In this document: in pieces, positions 62,284-64,000 of the stretch
Layout of the letters: each line of letters begins with the position of its first letter
Position numbering within the stretch: position 1 is the first letter of the stretch
DNA from: Rhizorhabdus dicambivorans
GTDB taxonomy: Bacteria; Pseudomonadota; Alphaproteobacteria; Sphingomonadales; Sphingomonadaceae
DNA length: 64,000 nt
Direction: 5' to 3'
Assembly: GCF_002355275.1 (NCBI RefSeq)
Contig: NZ_CP023449.1
Span: forward strand, 1,280,001 to 1,344,000
Made by a program: the position numbers and the translations under genes
The notes under the pieces: model-generated
Told to the model about the DNA's origin: nothing
Databases searched by the model: none
Seen by the model: only the letters and a program-made list of their open reading frames with translations

Positions 62284-63893
62284 GCAGCGCCAGATCGCGG
62301 ATCATCGTGGGTCTCTTCGCAGGAGGGGCCGCCTGTGGCGCGGCCCATGCCGATCGCCCGCAATACGGCGCCTTCCTCAATATCCAGCAGATCGCCGAGG
62401 CGCAGCTGCACGGCCCGGGCGCCGACGACGTCACCTATACCGAGGTGTCCGGCAACCTCTTCGCCCAGATTTCCAACCGCCGCATCGTCGCGACCGGGAC
62501 CTATCGCCTGGGCTACCGCATTCCCGAGATAGGCGACGCCGACAAGAGCGTGACCCAGGACGGGGTGATGCGGCTCCAGGCCAATGTGATCGACGAATGG
62601 CTGACGGTGGATGCCGGGGCGATCATCACCCGCAGCCGCGTCGATCCGAGCGGCTCGGCACCCGCCACCAACGTCGGCAATCCCAAGAATCTGACCCAGA
62701 CCTATTCGACCTTCTTCCAGCCCTCCCTTTTCCACCGCATCGGCGATCTTGGCGTGCAGGCGTCCTATCGTTACGCCTATACGCAGAACGAGATCGGCCA
62801 GACAGATACCGGCTCGTTCGGCCCGCCCACCGACCGGTTCGACAGTTCCGTATCGCAGCAGGCCAGCCTCGCGCTCGCGATGCAGAGCGGCGATCTGCCG
62901 TTCGACTGGAAGCTGAGCGGGCAATACCAGCACGAAAACACCACCAATCTCGCCCAGCACCTGCGCGCGGCGAGCGTCACCGGGGAGATCAAGCTGCCGA
63001 TCGCGAGCAGCCGTGTCGCGCTGGTGGCGAGTGGCGGCTATGAGCGGACCCGCACCACGCAGCGCAAGGCGCTGGTCGATCCGATCACCGGCTTTCCCGT
63101 GCTGGGCAAGGGCGGGAAGTTCGTCGTCGACCCCGCCAGTCCGCGCGTATTGACCTATGAGATGGACGGGCTGATCGGCGATGCGGGCATCATCTGGCGG
63201 CCCAGCCGGCGGACCCGGGTCGAGGCGCGGGCCGGATATCGCTATGGCGGTCTGTCGATGACCGGCCTGATCGAGCTGCAGCCGAGCGCGCGCAGCGGCC
63301 TCACCTTCATCCTGACCGATCAGGTGCAGACCTTTGGCTCCGGCGTCTCGGGCGGCCTCGCCGGCAGCACGCCGGACCTCGACCTCGGCCAGTCCAACGA
63401 TCCGTCCAGCTCCTATCAGGAATGCCTGTTCGGCAAGCAGGCCGGGAACGGCAAGTGCATCGGCGGGGCGCTGGGCAATGCTTCGGCGCGCAGCTATCGC
63501 GAGCGCGCGGCCAATCTCATCTTCACGCGGCGGATGCGGACCTGGACGTTCGGCGGATCGCTGGGCTATTCGCGTCGCACCTATTTCGACGATCCTACCT
63601 CGCCGGTTTCGCTGGCCGGGGTGGTCGACCAGAGCTTTTTCGGCAATCTTTCGATTGGCCAACGACTCACCCGCACCTCGTCCGCTTCCTTTTCTTTCTC
63701 GGGCAACTACTTTATGAACGGACAGGTCGGAGCGTCTGATGTGATGTCTGGTTCGTTCAGCACCAATTATATTCGCTCCTTTGGCCGTGGGATTCAGATG
63801 CAGGCGACCGTCGCGGTCGATGGCACCAAGCAGGAGAATGCAACCGCTGATGTGTCGGGACGCGCCCAGCTTGGCCTGCAATACAAGTTCTGA
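62280..63893 (+). CDS. outer-membrane beta-barrel protein, PEP-CTERM-system associated
   Basis: 537 residues. Signal peptide (IIVGLFAGGAACGAAHAD), then many antiparallel amphipathic strands with Tyr/Phe girdles and a terminal YKF (LGLQYKF), as in the TIGR03016-type outer-membrane proteins of XrtA loci. It may be the large outer-membrane pore for the polysaccharide. Two cysteines (ECLFGKQAGNGKC) sit in one loop. Coupled to the kinase gene. Confidence 0.87.
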   Translation: MSSARSRIIVGLFAGGAACGAAHADRPQYGAFLNIQQIAEAQLHGPGADDVTYTEVSGNLFAQISNRRIVATGTYRLGYRIPEIGDADKSVTQDGVMRLQANVIDEWLTVDAGAIITRSRVDPSGSAPATNVGNPKNLTQTYSTFFQPSLFHRIGDLGVQASYRYAYTQNEIGQTDTGSFGPPTDRFDSSVSQQASLALAMQSGDLPFDWKLSGQYQHENTTNLAQHLRAASVTGEIKLPIASSRVALVASGGYERTRTTQRKALVDPITGFPVLGKGGKFVVDPASPRVLTYEMDGLIGDAGIIWRPSRRTRVEARAGYRYGGLSMTGLIELQPSARSGLTFILTDQVQTFGSGVSGGLAGSTPDLDLGQSNDPSSSYQECLFGKQAGNGKCIGGALGNASARSYRERAANLIFTRRMRTWTFGGSLGYSRRTYFDDPTSPVSLAGVVDQSFFGNLSIGQRLTRTSSASFSFSGNYFMNGQVGASDVMSGSFSTNYIRSFGRGIQMQATVAVDGTKQENATADVSGRAQLGLQYKF

Positions 63894-63931
63894 GATGGGA
63901 CGGGGCATCGCATCCGGGCGGGAGGGCCGCA

Positions 63932-64000
63932 TTGGACCATGATCCCTATGGCCTGAGCGATCGGCCGTTCCAGCTTACGCCCGATCCGCGCTTCTATTTC
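63932..64000 (+). CDS. XrtA-associated ATPase, 5' end (cut by window edge)
   Basis: TTG at 63932 after GGGAGGG gives DHDPYGLSDRPFQLTPDPRFYF, the invariant start of ExeA/GspA-like ATPases of XrtA/PEP-CTERM loci. Only 23 codons are in the window; the rest lies to the right. Confidence 0.85.
   Translation, partial: MDHDPYGLSDRPFQLTPDPRFYF

Overview
The window is GC-rich, chromosomal alphaproteobacterial DNA, most likely from the order Sphingomonadales (Sphingomonas/Rhizorhabdus-like). This rests on protein style, the rpmH-rnpA-yidD-yidC-engB block, an exosortase-A (XrtA) exopolysaccharide locus and sphingomonad-type extragenic repeats. The species cannot be fixed from the sequence alone.

Layout. 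1-2.2 kb is the end of a putative genomic island: a partial HExxH protein, an outer-membrane beta-barrel protein and a long hairpin. It abuts a comM (Mg-chelatase-like) gene cut off just before its Walker A motif. 2.9-9.5 kb is housekeeping: a lipoprotein, rpmH, rnpA, yidD, yidC, engB, a GST, a cupin, dapE and tRNA-Leu(CAA). 9.9-48.7 kb is a very large surface-glycan and protein-modification region. It begins with an asparagine-synthase-like/SGNH/GSCFA triad. Giant multidomain glycosyltransferases, methyltransferases and sulfotransferases follow, with a translationally coupled CDP-glucose-derived branched-deoxysugar operon (rfbF, rfbG, C-methyltransferase, epimerase-like, acetyltransferase, reductase). 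In its centre, on the minus strand, lie an RTX protein gene followed by a TPR O-GlcNAc-transferase-like gene (GT41) and a TylF-like methyltransferase, and a type I secretion operon (TolC-like, ABC, HlyD-like) ending in a sulfotransferase. Further right come two more giant enzymes, an FkbM methyltransferase, a UDP-xylose synthase-like gene and a GT90 gene.

At 48.97-51.48 kb an IS21-family element joins the 5' fragment of one gene to the 3' fragment of rmlD with no visible target duplication, which indicates an IS-mediated deletion. rmlA survives downstream, followed by a cyclic-nucleotide-binding protein, an LhgO-like oxidoreductase and trxB. From 55.7 kb to the right edge lies the start of an XrtA/PEP-CTERM-associated exopolysaccharide locus: acyl carrier protein, acyl-CoA ligase, PLP decarboxylase, export protein, chain-length determinant, tyrosine autokinase, outer-membrane protein and the first codons of the ATPase. 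The exosortase itself is not in the window.

Taken together, the middle 40 kb looks like machinery for building heavily decorated surface glycans and probably for glycosylating a type-I-secreted RTX surface protein. The right end is a second, separate polysaccharide export system. Functions are family-level readings of translated sequence; no database search was run.
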